Made by a program: the position numbers and the translations under genes
NCBI RefSeq assembly: GCF_945859705.1
Contig: NC_079134.1
Location: forward strand, 11,387,545 to 11,451,544
DNA length: 64,000 nucleotides
DNA from: Episyrphus balteatus
Lineage: Eukaryota > Arthropoda > Insecta > Diptera > Syrphidae
Direction: 5' to 3'
In this document: positions 1 through 13,853 of the stretch, piece by piece
Layout: the number at the start of each line of letters is the position of its first letter
Position numbering within the stretch: the first letter of the stretch is position 1
Notes under the pieces: model-generated
Seen by the model: only the letters and a program-made list of their open reading frames with translations
Database searches by the model: none
What the model was told of the DNA's origin: nothing

Positions 1-2389
1 CTATAATCTACAGCTTGTGTGACTTGTACTAAAGCCTATCCAATTCTTTTATTTTAAAGACTTAAACAACATTTAATGTATCTCGTCAAAAGTTCTTTAA
101 TCAATATCTTAAATGACTAAGCTATTTCCAGTTCATTGAAATACACCAACTCCACCCCTGATAAACTTGGGTGAAGGTATTCGAGAAGTTTTCCAATATT
201 TCGTCATTGGTTTCCTGGAAATCGAATTTCATCGAAGGCACAAATCGAGTTTGTGAAAGTGTTTTCCTGCCAATGGAGCCAGTTTAATGTTAAGCACCAA
301 GGCAAGCAATATATACCCTTAAGGCTATATTCATCCTGTTCTTACTGGGCTTTACACTCTACCTACATTTTAACAAAAGAACTATCTCTCAGATGTCTCG
401 CTTTAATCGGATGGCAATTACAGGATCATTACAGGTTCAATGTGGAATGGGTGGTGCGAGCATAAAGCAATAAATTGTCTGCCGTTTTTTTACAACGCAA
501 ATTTTCCTAGAAAAGTCCTTACACGGACAGACAAGGAATATATCCGGGAAAAACTTTCACCCAGGGTAGAGATTTTTAATTAACTTAATAGTTGGCCACA
601 GGGCTGACTTCGCAGAGTGGAGGGGGTGAGGGCAAGTTGATTTTCACTGAGTCACTACTATATAATACCTTTTTCCAAAAAGTTTGCATAGTCATAGTCA
701 TCCTCTTTTATCCTGTTTAAAAAAAAAAATAGGAAAACAGGATGTGCAATTTACACCAAGAAATCTCCAAATTTAACACGACTTTTGCAACCTCCAAACA
801 ACCGCGTTACATCAGTGAATTCCATTAACGCACGATACGGCTCGACTCGACGCGACACAACTTGAAATAGTGTTGGTTACACAACTATGACACAGAGCAC
901 AAGCTTCTACAGATCCTATGAATTCGGTGTAAGTCCTTTAGGCGTACAGTACAGGACTATAACACATTCCAATGTAATCGTTGAATAGAATTCTTGTCAC
1001 CGACAGACAACTACACTTAGAAGAGAAGAGGGGAAGATTGTTGAGGATGTTTTGGGACAAGTTCTTTTGTTTAAATGATTTTAGGCATTTCCCTTCAAGG
1101 AAAAAGAGAAAAAGGACATCATTTCCATTTGTCGCTTTCGAGATATGCTCCAGAGTTATCTTTGTGTGTGTGTGTGTGTCTGGTAAAATAGTTAAATGTA
1201 GATTCTCTAGGTTTTGGCAGTATACAACACTAAACAAAAGTGTGCGATGGCAGCGGTTATTTTCAAGTCCTGATAAGGTGGGCTTGAACAACATCCACAG
1301 AATGAATGAATGAATTCTTAAGCATTTTTTGTGTTTTTGTCTCCTGTGGAAAAAAAGACAGGAAGAATGAGGCAGGAATCTTGGATTATGTTCGATGTAA
1401 TCTTTGTTTGTTAAAATGGTCTGGAAGAGTCGGGGGGAAATGGTGGTATCGGTGACGGTAAAGGAAGCAAAGAAAGAAATTGGTATTGTTGGTTTCCTGT
1501 TCGATGAATAATTCAGCAAATGAAATGGATGGCAGGAGAAAAGCCAAACAATTCGAGTCGAGTCGAGAGAGAGAGAAAAGTAATAGCAAATGAGGGAAAC
1601 GGCTTAGAAAATATGCCTTCGTTTCTCCTCGCTCAAATATACGGAAATCATTCGAGGATGACAGATGCTTTTAAGAATCTCATTTCGTGAATGATGTTAT
1701 ATTGGAATTTTCGTTTTTGGTAATAATCTGGAGACAGTTTTAATTGATTTGGGAAAAAGTTTCGCTTTTGTATAAAATTTTTGTTGTTGTTGTTTGGTTA
1801 TTTATTGCTTTGTGGAATCACAATTCAAATAAATCTTGAAGTTTGGTTATTTTTTCTGTCTGTCAGTTGAAAACTATTTATAAACAATTTTAATGAAATC
1901 TGATAAACAGAATTAACGAACATGCGGGAATAAAATCACAAATTTTTGAGGGTTAACATTTTTTCTCTAGAATTATTAGCTTCGGTGTTCACTTCGCTAG
2001 CATTCGTTTTATTTTTTATTGCTTGACCAAAGCAATTGCCCGTTTTCTTTGTATTAATGACAGGTACCGTTTTAATTTCTGAGGATCAGTTTCTCCAGTT
2101 CCTTCAGCCGTTTTTTAAATTCATTTCGCGTGGAATAAAATAAGCGCTTAAATGATGAACGTTCTAGGTGACATTTTCTAAGCTTTTTGGTTTAAAATTG
2201 TAGTATTTGGGGTGATGGATTGTTACGCCAAAGGATTTGGGCTCAAATCTAGCCTCCACCATTAACATATCTTATAAAATGTCATAGTTCATTGCACTAA
2301 CCAACGCACCACGAGGTAGGTACTAAGCATAATATGCAATTTATATATTTTGTTCACAAAAATTAAGAAATAAGAGTTTTTATAAAATA
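1..2389. other. Unique non-coding stretch
   Basis: No gene recognised. A 193-residue minus-strand frame (938-1519) and an overlapping plus-strand frame are low-complexity and mutually antisense. GC is slightly higher than in the repeat blocks, with AAAGGAC-type words. Confidence 0.6.
1161..1182 (+). repeat. (TG)n microsatellite
   Basis: About nine TG units. A second, shorter tract lies at about 6370-6385. Confidence 0.85.
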
Positions 2390-3010
2390 ATTTTGAATTT
2401 TGGGTGAAAGGGTATTTTTTTTTGGTGAGACAATAAATTTTGTAATTGGTCACATAAAGCCAAAGACTCTTTATATTTTTTTTTTCTGACAACATTTTGT
2501 ATGATTATATTTAAGTTATAAATTAATTATTGGCTTTTCGAACCAATTACAGAATTTATTGTCTCATCAGAAAAAAAAAAAACTCATTTAACCATGATAT
2601 TCTTAATAGACATTTTAGATTCTAGCTTCCAATCTCAAAAGTAACATAATTGCTGAATTTCAATACGTTAGCATTACCTACCTAATAGTTAGTATTTTTT
2701 TTTTTCAATAGACCCAAATTTTCTTAAAAACACCCTTTCACATTAAAAAATGGATAGACTTATTTTTTTTTATTAAAGTTCGTAGGAATATCGTTTATCT
2801 TTATACCATTGATTTTATTGGACTTATTGCGAATTGTACTTGTTTCCAAAAAAAAACACCCTTTGAACTAAAATATTATAAAAGACTACTTCTCATTGGG
2901 GTATCTACCGTTTTTGTACCAGTTTTTTTGGTAGGTAATAGATACTAATTCTGAATTTCGTCATTAAAAAAAAAAAACCTTTAACTGAAGATAATTTTGT
3001 ATATACTTTT
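2390..3010 (+). repeat. Family F repeat, copy 1 (hairpin plus A-run/CACCCTTT tandem units)
   Basis: An inverted pair (about 2400-2465 against 2530-2575: gacaataaattttgtaattg against caattacagaatttattgtc) is followed by diverged units. Each has an A-run and a caccctt-like word (about 2568, 2729, 2856 and 2974) and shares phrases such as accatgatatt-tta and aagataattttgta with the longer copy at 57040-58330. No coding content. Confidence 0.7.
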
Positions 3011-3070
3011 TATATTCTATGATCTTATTCCAAAAGCAAATATTTTGCCAAATTTTATGAGGGTAACAAA

Positions 3071-3983
3071 TTTTTACTTGCGATATAGGTACTATATATC
3101 AAGTTATGCATTCGTACAAAAAAAAAGTTGAGATAACATTTTTCCATGGCATTACGATGGTAGAGAATGCCAAAAAAGTGGGTCCCGGAAGTCCGTCTGT
3201 CTGTCTGTATAAGGAGCTACAGCCTAAACGCATGGATCGATGAATGTCAAACTTTATATGTAGCGTTATTTAGCGACTCTCCAGAGGGATTTTTGGAATT
3301 TATTTTTTTGGACCAAAAATAACGGTACTTGTTATTTTTTAGAAAAATTGAAATATCTCAAAAACGGCTCCAACGATTTTGCTTAAAAAATTCAAATGTT
3401 AGTTTTAAGCAAAGTTCTATCTTCTTATAAAAAATTTTTATTTTGAAAATCATTATTAACGGTACCTGCCATAGAACCGTTTTTTTTTCAAATCCGATTA
3501 TCTCCGAAACCGCTCATTCGATTTCAACGAAACTTTTTGCGAAAAAGCATTTATATAATTTTAATATAAGCCAAAAATAAAATTTCGAAATAAATAATTT
3601 TTGGATTTTTAAAAAAATTTTGAAATTTTTTTTTTGAAAAATCAAATTTTCGAAAACGGGACATTGAATTTTTTTGAAATTTTGGTTTTAGATGTTGATT
3701 AGTGATTTCTACAAAATGGCACACCAATTTTATTTTAGAATTTTTTTTCCAAAAAATTATTTATAAAAAATTATTTTTTTAAAAAACGGCTCTAACGATT
3801 TTGAAAATTTTTTTTCTAAATATGCATCTTAATATATCAATCAAAACTGCATACTTGTTTTGGAGGGCAATTCGATTTCAGATTTTATTTTATTTTTTTT
3901 TTAAAACGAATTTAATTTTTTTTTCCAAATTTCTATATAAAAAGTCTAAGAGCAAGTTCGTGCGACCCAGTCGTGAATTTTAT
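3071..3983 (+). repeat. Family A interspersed repeat, copy 1
   Basis: It begins tttttacttgcgatataggt and ends agcaagttcgtgcgacccag followed by tcgtg. It carries a short (GTCT)n tract at 3193-3209 and several 'aacggctc-aacgatttt' blocks. Three other copies occur in the window (42362-43307, 48653-49216, 61861-62846). The embedded (GTCT)n tract in a roughly 0.6-1-kb non-coding repeat recalls the Dipteran mini-me and DINE-1 groups; this is a resemblance, not a proven assignment. Confidence 0.75.
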
Positions 3984-3999
3984 TTTTTACTAATTTTGA

Positions 4000-6900
4000 T
4001 TTTTTGTAGGTACCTACCTACTATTTTACCTGAACTATTATTATATTTTAAAAATATAGCAACTTAGTGAGTGTACTTGACTTTAAGATTTGCAACCTAA
4101 TTTTCTACCATATTTAAATAGTACATAAACATTTTTTTTTTTGATACATTTTTGGCGTCATAACAAGAAATTTTTGACCCAATTTGCATTTTTTCAAATA
4201 GTTTATTGATCTCTTCCACAAGCCAGCTGAAATGTCTTTGTTTTTTTTTTTTTTGCTTAAAGCTAAAATCCCACAAATTGAACAGAATGAAAATCATAAG
4301 TTGTCGCCAGAATTTTAAATATCCTATATTAAAATATGTTTTTCACTAAACTTTCAATAAATCACAACCTCCTTTTCTAGTCAAAACAAATAAATCCAAT
4401 AAATTACTGGTATTCAAATTGCAAAATATACCCGCATATGTTTGCATAAAACTTATATATTCTTTTTCTAATCCTGATTTTAGAGTTCCTTATTCTTTTT
4501 TGATTTGCAAAAACTTTTTAATAAAAACAATAACAAATCAATACTTAAGAGCCCACATAAGCTGACATAAAAATCATATGCTCCACTTTTCTCTTTATCC
4601 AAAGATAAAAATAAAAAAAAAAAATAAGAAGAAACAAAATCCCGCATTCAAACACACTATAAAATTATAAAAAAAAAAAAAAATATCCTTTTCATCCGCA
4701 TATAAATAAATATCCTTTGGTTATATATCCTTCTACCATGAACTTTATGCTTTGCACTTTCATAGACTTTTCGGGTGCTGCCTTCCTGTTCCTATCAATA
4801 AAAATACAACAAAAAGAAATCTTTTTTTTTTGTATACAAAAAATAAAAGGAAAACAAAAACTCAATTCTGTCCAAATTATGTTTGCGTAATCCCTGCATC
4901 CCGAAAAATCCCTGCAGGTCCTTTTTTTGCTTGCCCAAAAAACTCAAGTTATTATCCCTTCCATTTCTTTTTGTGTTTTCTTTTTATTTTTTCATAAATC
5001 TTTTATCAGCTCGGACCCATCCCTAAAAGCATCAGGCTACAACTACGAGTACAACAACAACAACAACAAAAAAAAATATTAAACCTTTAAGATATTCAAT
5101 TTAAAAACCCTAAAGTTGTGTCCTTTTTTTTTTAAGTGTGCGCCTTCAAGAATATTATATCTCTCTTTTTCTGAATGTGGACCATTTAAAGGATTTTTTC
5201 TTTTTCATAACTTTTTGATCGTTCTATGTCGGAAGCTTAGGTAGGTCTAAACTTGTGCAGCGAGCCTTTCTCTATACATCAACATTCAACTTGTGCATAC
5301 AAAACTAATTTACCTGGCCTAGCCTCTCTCTACTCCTCCTCAAGGAGCAATCTTCATCTCACAGGAATGATTAATTGAAAATTTGTATTCAGGTCAGAAT
5401 TGCTTGACAAAGCGCTTCCTTTTTTTTTCGTTATAGCCTCCTCCTAGCCCCCAGGCTAGGTTTGGCAAGCAACTTCGGTCCAAATATGCTTTGCCAAGAA
5501 AAATACAAAAGTCGGCAAACGGAAAGAGCAATTATAGGCTCAAGAAAATGACATAAGGCCAGGCAGACAGAGAGCAAGAAAAAAAAAATTATATAAAGAA
5601 ATAAGGCACTAAGTCAAAATGAAGACATCGTGGCGCGTTTATAGCCTCGGTCAGGACCCTCGGCGAAGACATCGTAAAAGCTTTAAGGCAGAAAAAAAAT
5701 TATTAATTTCCTTCTACAATTCTAGCGGACGATGGACGCGACGATAGACGACTTGAAGACGACGACAATAACGACGAACGATGAGAAGATGGAAATTATT
5801 ACAAAGGCATCTTTGGCTATCCTCATCCTTACGTGAGCAATTAGGGAGCAAGAAATGGACGAACATTCACCGAAAACAACGATGAACTAAAAAACAAAAA
5901 CAAAAACTGAAAACGTGCCCTTTTTCGCTAAACCTGGGCCTGGCTCTATTGTGGGAGCTGTAAGCGCACGAGACTACGATACTAATTAGTGGAATTCACC
6001 ATCAATTTTTATAGGTCAACGAAGGACACAAACAAAAAGGACCAAAAGGAAGTAAAAAGAAGAAGAAGACGTCAAGAATCTTCTCTCTTTTTTTGTGACT
6101 AATTAGTATGCAACCACCAGCAGAGAGCCGGTTCGTTAATATTAATTTTGGCAGGTTCTGCTGAAATGTCAGTTTTTCTTGTAAGAAAACTTTAAGGAAA
6201 GAAACAAAATTACACACACAAGGAAAAATGAAAAAAAAAAAAATTATTCCACATGAATTGAGTCGGTAGTAATTTTTCACATTCGATTCGATCCTTTCAA
6301 AAGGCTTCACTACTACTACTTCCGGTTTTATTCAATCAGAGTGAATGCATCAGGATATCGTCCTTTCTGTATGTGTGTGTGTGTGAGTGTTGTTAGTTCG
6401 GTGAAAAGTGAAAGTAGAATGAGAGTACTTTATATGCTTTTCCACAGAGACCAGACCAAAGAATCAAGAAGAAAAATCCTTTTTGTGTGTACCTACAATG
6501 CTTTATGCGGTACTATGCTGGTTGGCTTCGAAAAAAGGATTCGTATCCTCTATTTACTTCGGTACGGATTCTCTCCAAGGAAATTGTTTTTGAATTGAAT
6601 ATACAATCATTATGGCGGCATCGACACTCGAACATACAACATAAAGTTTATATCCTTTTTTTTTTGTTTTGTTATGTGTGACATACAGGACATGTCACTG
6701 CCAATGCAGACCGAGTTAAAGGACAAACATATGGTTGATATATGTGCGTTTGTTTAATGAAGCTTAACTGCAGCATCATGTCGCATGTTATAGCTGCTCC
6801 ATTCCCATGTCTAAGAGTGGAATTCAATCAATTCAAGACCATATAATATAGAAAAATCTAGGATCTAGATCCAAATGCCAGACAAACAACGCCAACCCAA

Positions 6901-7800
6901 GGAAAGTGGAATCCTTGAAAATTTTAGAAAATTTACCATTTGTCAGCGTCAAAGATATCGTTGCTCTCGTAGTGGTTCAGTAGTGATGCTATTTTGATTT
7001 CTTTTTTCTTTCTTCCTTCTTTCAATTTGTTGTTCCTATTTTTTTTTTTTTTTTTGAAGAATTGTAAACTCTTCGTGCAGATGGACAGGAAATGGAAGAA
7101 AAACTTGTGAAGATTGGAAGGAACTCCGCCAGCATTTTTACATAAAAACATTTGTGTGTTTTTTTTGTAAAGTTTTGTGTTTGGAAGAAAATTTTCGAAT
7201 TGAGTAAAAAAGGAAAAAAAGTCTAGACTTTGTGTAAGAGCTTTCGATTTTCAAACGGAAGTATAAGAGAATTGGTTGAATTGCAAGGAAACTAACTGTA
7301 AACATTAGACATGTAAATTGATGTAATTTCAACGTATTTTTTTTTTTAGATTTATTTTTGATAAGAAAGTGTAGAATGCTCTTTCAGACAGCAGAAGAAA
7401 TACATTAATGAATTGAAGTACTTTCTGTGAATCAAAAATTTATATGATAGACGAAGGCAAGTTCTGATAACAAATTGGCAGAACAAAAAAAAAAATATTT
7501 TATATAGGTACCTACATAGGTAAATTTTGGATTTTACTTTCAGCAACTTTGAGATTTTTTTCGGTACCGTAGAAGAAAAAGTATTCAAAAAACGGTTTTG
7601 CTGCGTTTTTGTATCACAATTTTTGTTGACGCAATCTCTTTGAGGAAGCTTTGAATAAATATTCTAGTCACCTTGTCGAAATTACAAGCAACTGCACTGA
7701 GCGTAAATTGAATTTTCTGGCAACAACTTTTTTGGTAATTCTCTCCAATATTCCTTAATTATTGGTTCGTTTTAACGGCTTTAAAGTTTTCTAAAGTTTC
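4000..7800. other. Unique non-coding stretch rich in TATCCTT/AAGGAC words
   Basis: No conserved coding frame or repeat pair seen. TATCCTT occurs three times in 4684-4733 and again near 6650, and GTCCTTT/AAAGGAC words at about 4918, 5121, 6027, 6361 and 6718. Long A and T runs are common. The density and even GC suggest non-repeat, possibly regulatory or intronic DNA. Confidence 0.5.
5052..5075 (+). repeat. (CAA)n microsatellite
   Basis: About seven caa units in a row, followed by an A-run. Reverse-type (TTG)n tracts occur at 32329-32351 and 56185-56202. Confidence 0.85.
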
Positions 7801-8095
7801 GAAGAATTAAAAAAAAAAATACGTATACACCACAGTGAACTAAAATTTTTGTATGGGATGCTGTCGAATTTTTCGAAATATTTAAGTTTAAAGCTCTTAA
7901 CTTTTTAAAGATGTGTCATAATAAAAAAAACTACCAGGCACCAAGTAAAAAAACAAAAATTCTATAGTTCCAGTCGCAGCTGTAATGGTTCAAATTTTCT
8001 TGAAATACGATTCCTTGAAAGTTGGAAATTTTTTCATAGAGTAGATGTGACAAAATTATGTCGGTACATGGGACCTGAACCAATGGTGTACGCAG

Positions 8096-8517
8096 TACAC
8101 TGCGCCGTACTAATCAAAACGGGCGTAGGTACATATATAATTTTTTGTAGTTTTGAGATAAATGCATTTTACTGAAAGGGGAATGAGTTCAGAATTTATT
8201 GTAAATATTTTCTGGTTCAAAAATAATTTATATTGACTTATATGTAGTAGGAAACTTTTATTTTTTAGTTTACACAATAGTAATATATTGCTCAAGCTTC
8301 TTAAATGCGTACTTAATTTTGTTTTAATTTTAAGTTTTAGAAATAAGTGCATTTTTTTATTAAGAAACTCACTGACTATTTTGAGTCACTTGGAATTGGA
8401 AATGCGCTCTTTTTAGTTTACATATAAATGGGGCATGGTTTCAGGATGACAAATATGCCTTTAACTCAAATTTGTATTTTTGGTGCATACGCCCTTTTTG
8501 CTTAGTACGGCAGTACT
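8096..8517. repeat. Inverted-repeat element (GTAC-rich arms)
   Basis: The left arm (about 8096-8127, gccgtactaatcaaaacggg then cgta) is matched inverted by the right arm (about 8485-8517, tacgccctttttgcttagta then cggcagtac). The interior of about 350 bp is AT-rich and non-coding. The left flank ccaatggtgtacgc resembles the end of the hAT-like element at 52868, but the relationship is uncertain. Confidence 0.45.
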
Positions 8518-8543
8518 AAAGTTTCTAAAACGTATTCATAAAT

Positions 8544-8780
8544 AACACTGGTCTGCAAAGGAAATAGAGTATGATGAACTAAAACTAAAAGATTCTGACA
8601 CCGAAGGGAAAGTTTCAATTGGAGCATCACATTTTTGAAAAGAATATTTACAGGTCTAAAACGTGGCTTTTAACTTATGTTTTTAACTTATGTTGTTTTA
8701 AAATTTCAATTTGTGACTCCTGATTTTGAATTAAAAAAAAAGCAAAACACCTATTACGGAAAAACATATGTGTATTTTCA
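8544..8780. repeat. Partial family B end
   Basis: It opens acactggtctgcaaaggaaa like the 34882 element but lacks a matching right end before the MITE at 8787. Probably a truncated copy. Confidence 0.4.
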
Positions 8781-8786
8781 ATTAAG

Positions 8787-9212
8787 GGCCAATTTTTCAA
8801 TAGTCAGTTAAACAGTCAGTTTGTACTTATTCCTAAGGATAGAGAAAAAATCAATTTTTCAACAGGCAGATATAGCTTATTCCTAAGAATAAAACTATCT
8901 GCTTCTTTCAGAGACGAATAAAAATTATTCTGAGGAATAATCTCAACAAAAATATTGTGTCAGTTGTCAAAGCTGTTTTGAAAGAATTTTGAAAAAAATA
9001 CAGTGGAAAACAAGAAAACAAAAACAATCATTAATAAAAATGACGTTTAATTTTAAATATTTTTGAATTTGACAATTTTTTTTTGTTATTCTGTAGAATA
9101 AATTATTCTTGATTGAAAAATTTAATGTTTTTATCTGATTGTTTATGAGCCTAATAAATTTATTCGTCGAACAGTTAACTGACCTTTTATTAGAAGATTG
9201 AAAAATTGGCTC
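8787..9212. mobile_element. Harbinger-like MITE with TAA target duplication
   Basis: The terminal inverted repeat gggccaatttttcaat (8787-8802) is matched by attgaaaaattggctc (9197-9212), with one mismatch. Both sides are flanked by TAA (8784-8786 and 9213-9215). A three-base TWA duplication with GGG/GGC-starting TIRs is the hallmark of PIF/Harbinger (Tourist-like) elements. It is 426 bp, has no coding capacity, and carries a second inner tcagttaa inverted pair. Confidence 0.65.
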
Positions 9213-9758
9213 TAAATAAAAAAAGAAATTTAATTGAAAATGGTCTGTTAATAGTTTTGAATTCAGCACAATTATGTCAATTTACATCAAATAACAAAGT
9301 TCTTGCTTTTTTTTCAGTTTCGTGGAGACTAAATTAATGCCTTCTTACTTCTTTTGGTAAGAAATACGGCAAGAGAGCTGCGTGGGATAAGAAGTATCAA
9401 AAATTCGACCTTACAGTTGGTTATGAAAGGTAATTAAATTACTTTTAACTCCTGGATAACCATAATTTTGCAATAAAGAATAGTCTTAACTCAGGCATTT
9501 CTTAACAGTTTTGTTTAAAACTTGGGTTTTTTTTTATTTTTGAAGAAAAACTATTCGTTGGTCATTGATTTGACTGTTATTAATTTGAACTTTTATTCTA
9601 AAACGTTAAAAGAAGTTTTAAACTTCTTCATAATTGTTAGGTATTCTATGCAATTAAAAAGTCCAATGGCAATCGGTCCATTTGTTTGCTCAGTATTTAT
9701 AAAAACTACACATAAACCTAATCAAAATTAAAATAGAAAACAAAATTAAAGGTATGTA

Positions 9759-9977
9759 CACGGAGCGAAAAAACGCAACGTAAAATGTATTATGTTCAAC
9801 GTTGATTTAATGTAATGAAACAACTTTGATATAAAGATGTTTTATAACGGCAAACGACTTTAAACTAACGATGTTCTACTTTGATTTTAAAATGTTCGTC
9901 TTCAACGCAAAATCATTCCGAAATATAGTTGAATCAAGTTGGTTTTCAATGATTTTAAGTTGTTTTTTCAATCAGTG
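9759..9977. mobile_element. TA-flanked short element (CAC...GTG ends)
   Basis: The left end cacggagcgaaaaaacg follows TA (9757-9758), and the right end, read inverted, is cactgattgaaaaaaca with TA after it (9978-9979). About 12 of 17 TIR positions agree. The interior has aacgt-rich repeats. It belongs with the elements at 25311 and 45961 by end sequence and TA target. Confidence 0.45.
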
Positions 9978-10289
9978 TAGTATCGGGTTCAGATCAGATT
10001 CAGATTGGTATCAAAACGGCGCATCCTGCGCTAATTGGGTCAATCAAACATGGTTTGCCTTGACCGCCATCTCTACCTACCCTACCTATCGGGTTCAGAA
10101 AGTGATTTATAATAAAAACATCTCCAACTTTTTTTTCATTGATTTTAGGTTAGAATTTCAGTTAAAATTAACAAACAAACTAATTTTGATAGATAGTTTA
10201 ATTTTACATAGAAATTGATTTTGACTGATTTTAAAGTTGGGCTTAGTTTTTATATATTAATCTGAAAGATTGGCAAAAACAATTTTTGA

Positions 10290-11175
10290 AAATAAAAAAA
10301 AAAAGAGGTTGTCTGTAAAGCCGGTTTACGGACGATGATTTTACCTGATAACGTCGTAAGAAAACAGGTTGTGTGCTTTTAAAATGAGTCAATTGAAGCG
10401 TTTATTTATTTCAAACAATCATAATTTACAAGAAAAAGCTAAAAAAAATTACCTTTTTTCTTTTCTCATTATATTAATTTTTTTTTTTTTAAAGCTTACA
10501 AAAAAAAATTATACCATTAAAAAGCCAAATATTTCTTCTAAATAATAAAACCATTTTTACAATGCACAAAAAGTATTAAAATATTTTAGTAAAAACTATC
10601 ATTTGTTATGAAAAAATTGAAAAAATCATTTTCATCATTTTTTTTTGATATAACAACCTATAATAAATTTTATACCACCTGAAAGCTTATTGCTTCAGCT
10701 CAAAATAATATACATCATGTCTATGAGACATCTGCAAAAAGAGCTAGAATTTTTTGAACTCGATCAATTTTCATCAAAAAAAAAAAAAAAACATATAATT
10801 TTATGTTCTCACGCTATTGAATCAATTTTTTTTAGACCACCTACAAAAAAATTTTATATCATGTAAAAGCTTATAATTTCACCTTTCATATGACGTTTCA
10901 ATCTTATTTCTGCGATGCCTAGAAAAAAAGTAAAAAATTTTTAAAGCCAAATTGTCAAAAAGAAATTCACCTACTTATAATCACTACTTTGTCAAAAGTC
11001 TGCCTCATGTTTAAGTTTTAGAAAACCATTTATATCTTGGTTTTGAAATTTTTTAGAATTTTTTCAATACCATTGTCAGTCTTGCATTAAATTTATCTAT
11101 TGATTAAAAAAAAAATTAACTCTTAACATTGTCGCGTTTAGAAGATAGCCAATTTTTTGAAATTTTGTTTTATCC
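10290..11175 (+). repeat. Family D repeat, copy 1 (internally shortened)
   Basis: The head gtctgtaaagccggtttacg (10311) is shared with 48096. It is followed by tandem-like units of about 150 bp with attataccattaaaaag, aaagcttattg and gagacatctgcaaaaagagc. The tail (ttatctattga...aactctt.acattgtcgcgttt, about 11095-11145) matches the tails of copies 2 and 3, so the middle of this copy has been deleted. Confidence 0.7.
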
Positions 11176-12437
11176 CTAAATTAAAATAAATTAAGTATGT
11201 CAAAAGGTTCATATCTATAGTCTCTGAACATTTAATTAATTTTACATTTTCGGTCTGTGGTTGCTTCCAAATTAATTAATCATTTTCTTTGGCCTATCAC
11301 GTTCTTTAATATGTTTCACCTTTAAACCATCACGATTTCCGAAACAAAGTTCATAATTTAAAGAAAAAAAAAATCCCAAGTCTATTATAAGAATTTGTAT
11401 GTCCACTTTTCCCCATCACCCCTCGATAATTTTATCTGTCTCTCTTATCCCCCCTCAAGAAAAACCTACTAAAAATATCAAATCATCAAATAATTTTCCC
11501 ATTCAAAGTGTCAAATAGTATTTCCGTAAGACGAACAAAAAACAAAATCAAAAAACATCCTTGTAAACACTTCGTGAAATAAATGCGACGTAAATTGCCA
11601 ATTTGAAATGGCTTTATGACATATTAAGGACAATAACCCCCATCACACAACAGAAGAAAGAAAAAAAAAGTCCATAAGTCCCTCTGTTCCACATAGCCTT
11701 TTCTTCTATATAACACAGTCGTAAACGGATATAACCAAAATACTCTTATATAGAAAAGACTAAATCTGTGTTTTTTTTTTCTATTCTGTTACAGTTTTGG
11801 TATACATATCCCCCCCTCAAAAGAAGATTGAGAAAAAAGGACCAAATCACAGTTTAAGCACTGCTATGGGGGTTTGAGTATAAAACTTTCTCAATTATTT
11901 TAGGATATTTATGGTATATATCCTTTTGCGTATACTCTAACACACACTAGTCGAATATAAGAACGTGACCAAGGGTTTTTTACTCTCTTTAACGGGTATT
12001 TCACCCCGAAAAATTGGTATTGGAAATTTTTTGTCATAAAATGTTAACATAAGTTTGTATTTTTTTCTCAATAAAAACCCAAAGTTATAATATCCTGTGT
12101 AGACTTTTTAGAATAAAGATGTTTTTGAAATGTCCTTTAAAATCCCCCAAAGGATCATCATATTTGGTCATTTTTGGAATTTTATCTTCATATTACTTCT
12201 TGTTTTGAGTTTCGTCCGGTTCGAATATTGTCATTCGTGTCATTAGAACGAATGATCTTACAAGCAACTTGTGTAATTAGTGAATACACATTTTGACTTC
12301 CTTCCGTTAAAATGGGACAAAGTCTTCTCTGTCTTCCTAATAGCCTCAAGGAACTCCAACCAAAATGTCACCTCGTCAAACATGTGTACAAATTTCCAAG
12401 GAAACATGTTAAAGCCATTACTGGTGTAGAATGTGCT

Positions 12438-12458
12438 GGGGGGGGGGGGGGGGGGGGG
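12438..12458 (+). repeat. G21 homopolymer
   Basis: Twenty-one consecutive G in a region otherwise near one-third GC. A shorter G15 lies at 16554-16568. The Gly-rich frames that cross it are artefacts. Confidence 0.9.
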
Positions 12459-13670
12459 TTACGGAACACATATGGAAAAAGGGTGGGGGAGCCTTGCAGC
12501 AGGGTTTAACCCTTTTTGGTTTCTAGATTTTTACTTTGACATCCAAGTTCCGAAAAAAAAAAAAAACAAAAACACTACTCTTTTCTATGGGGGAAGACAG
12601 GTGGGTAGGTTATAGATTGGTAAAAGGGTTTTGGGTAAAATCACGAAATGGTGCTGATGTAAATTGCTTTTTGAGCAGAGACATTAAGTGCGACTAAGGT
12701 ATTCCAGTTCCCCATCCTTTTAGAGGCACGAAAGTAAATGAAAATCACAAAATCACGGCTAAAAGCTTTGTTGTGGTATGTTGTCGAGATTAAAATTTAT
12801 TATAACGTTAATTATGCTTCCATAACGAAAAGGGAGGGATTTTGAAAAATCAGGATAAATGTTGTTAATCAAGATGACTTACAGTTTTGTGTTTGTTTTC
12901 AGTGTTTTCAGTGTTTTTTTTGCTTTGTTTTGAAATAAATTTTGTTGTAAAAAATCAAAATCAATACCTCGAATGAGAGTCCAAACGAGAGGTATAATAT
13001 ACCTATGGGGAGTTTTTTTTGTTAGGGTTTTCGATTGTGGGCTATCGAATTCGGATCAAAATCCAATTTGCATACAAAATTGCGCCATTATTCTTTTTTC
13101 TTCTTTTTGTTCGTTTTTTTTTTTTCTTCTTTTATGTCCTTTTTTTGTGTGGGTGTTTTTTTTTTTGTGTTCTGTGAAGGACGATTTTTACTACGAAAAA
13201 TGGACTTTATACTCTTGACTTGAACTGGGTTTGATGGTTTAGAGAGAGAGAGTTATTTTGCAACATGAAGCAAGAGTGGATTGTTGAGTTTTTTAAAGTG
13301 GATTACTTTTCGTTTATAAAATTTAATGCTATGGATGTATGTTTTTGTGGAATGTTCTTTCTTGGTAGGGATTTTTTTCCATTTTTTTTTTCTTTTATTT
13401 AACAAGTCGTCGAACACAAATAAGTGGCTTTAGGAGTGAAAGTGAAAGGACATTTTACTGAATTAGGAAGTTTGATGTGTTAAACTGTTGTGACAATTTT
13501 AAATCTATTTAAAGTAAGTGTTGTAGGAGTTTATTGAGGATCATGGATTGTTTTGAAGTGGATTTATGGGAATTTTTTTTAGAAAACAATACAAAAAGGA
13601 GCTATCTGTTCTTTTGGACATAATATGGGTTCATAGTGGGCAAATTTGTATATGTACTTGTACATCCTGT

Positions 13671-13853
13671 GGTCTATTTCATCAAATACAATTTACAATC
13701 ACAAATTTGTATTTGTAATTTTTTTGTACAAATTTGTAACTTTTTGTATGTACTTAAAAGTTGGTGGAACGAAATTTGTCAATTATTTTACATTTTTTGT
13801 GAAAAAGTAGGTACTTGTAAATTGTAATTTGTGAGATGGTGAAATAGGCCCCT
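13671..13853. mobile_element. Small inverted-repeat element (GG(T/C)CTATTTCA ends)
   Basis: The left end ggtctatttcatcaaataca with atttac is matched inverted by gtaaattgtaatttgtgaga followed by tggtgaaataggcc. The interior is dominated by acaaatttgta palindromes. Non-coding; target duplication not clear. Confidence 0.55.

Noticed and set aside
938..1519. 193-codon minus-strand frame
   Set aside because: Overlaps a 110-codon plus-strand frame, low-complexity blocks, no domain recognised.
12312..12615. Gly-rich frames
   Set aside because: Created by the G21 homopolymer.
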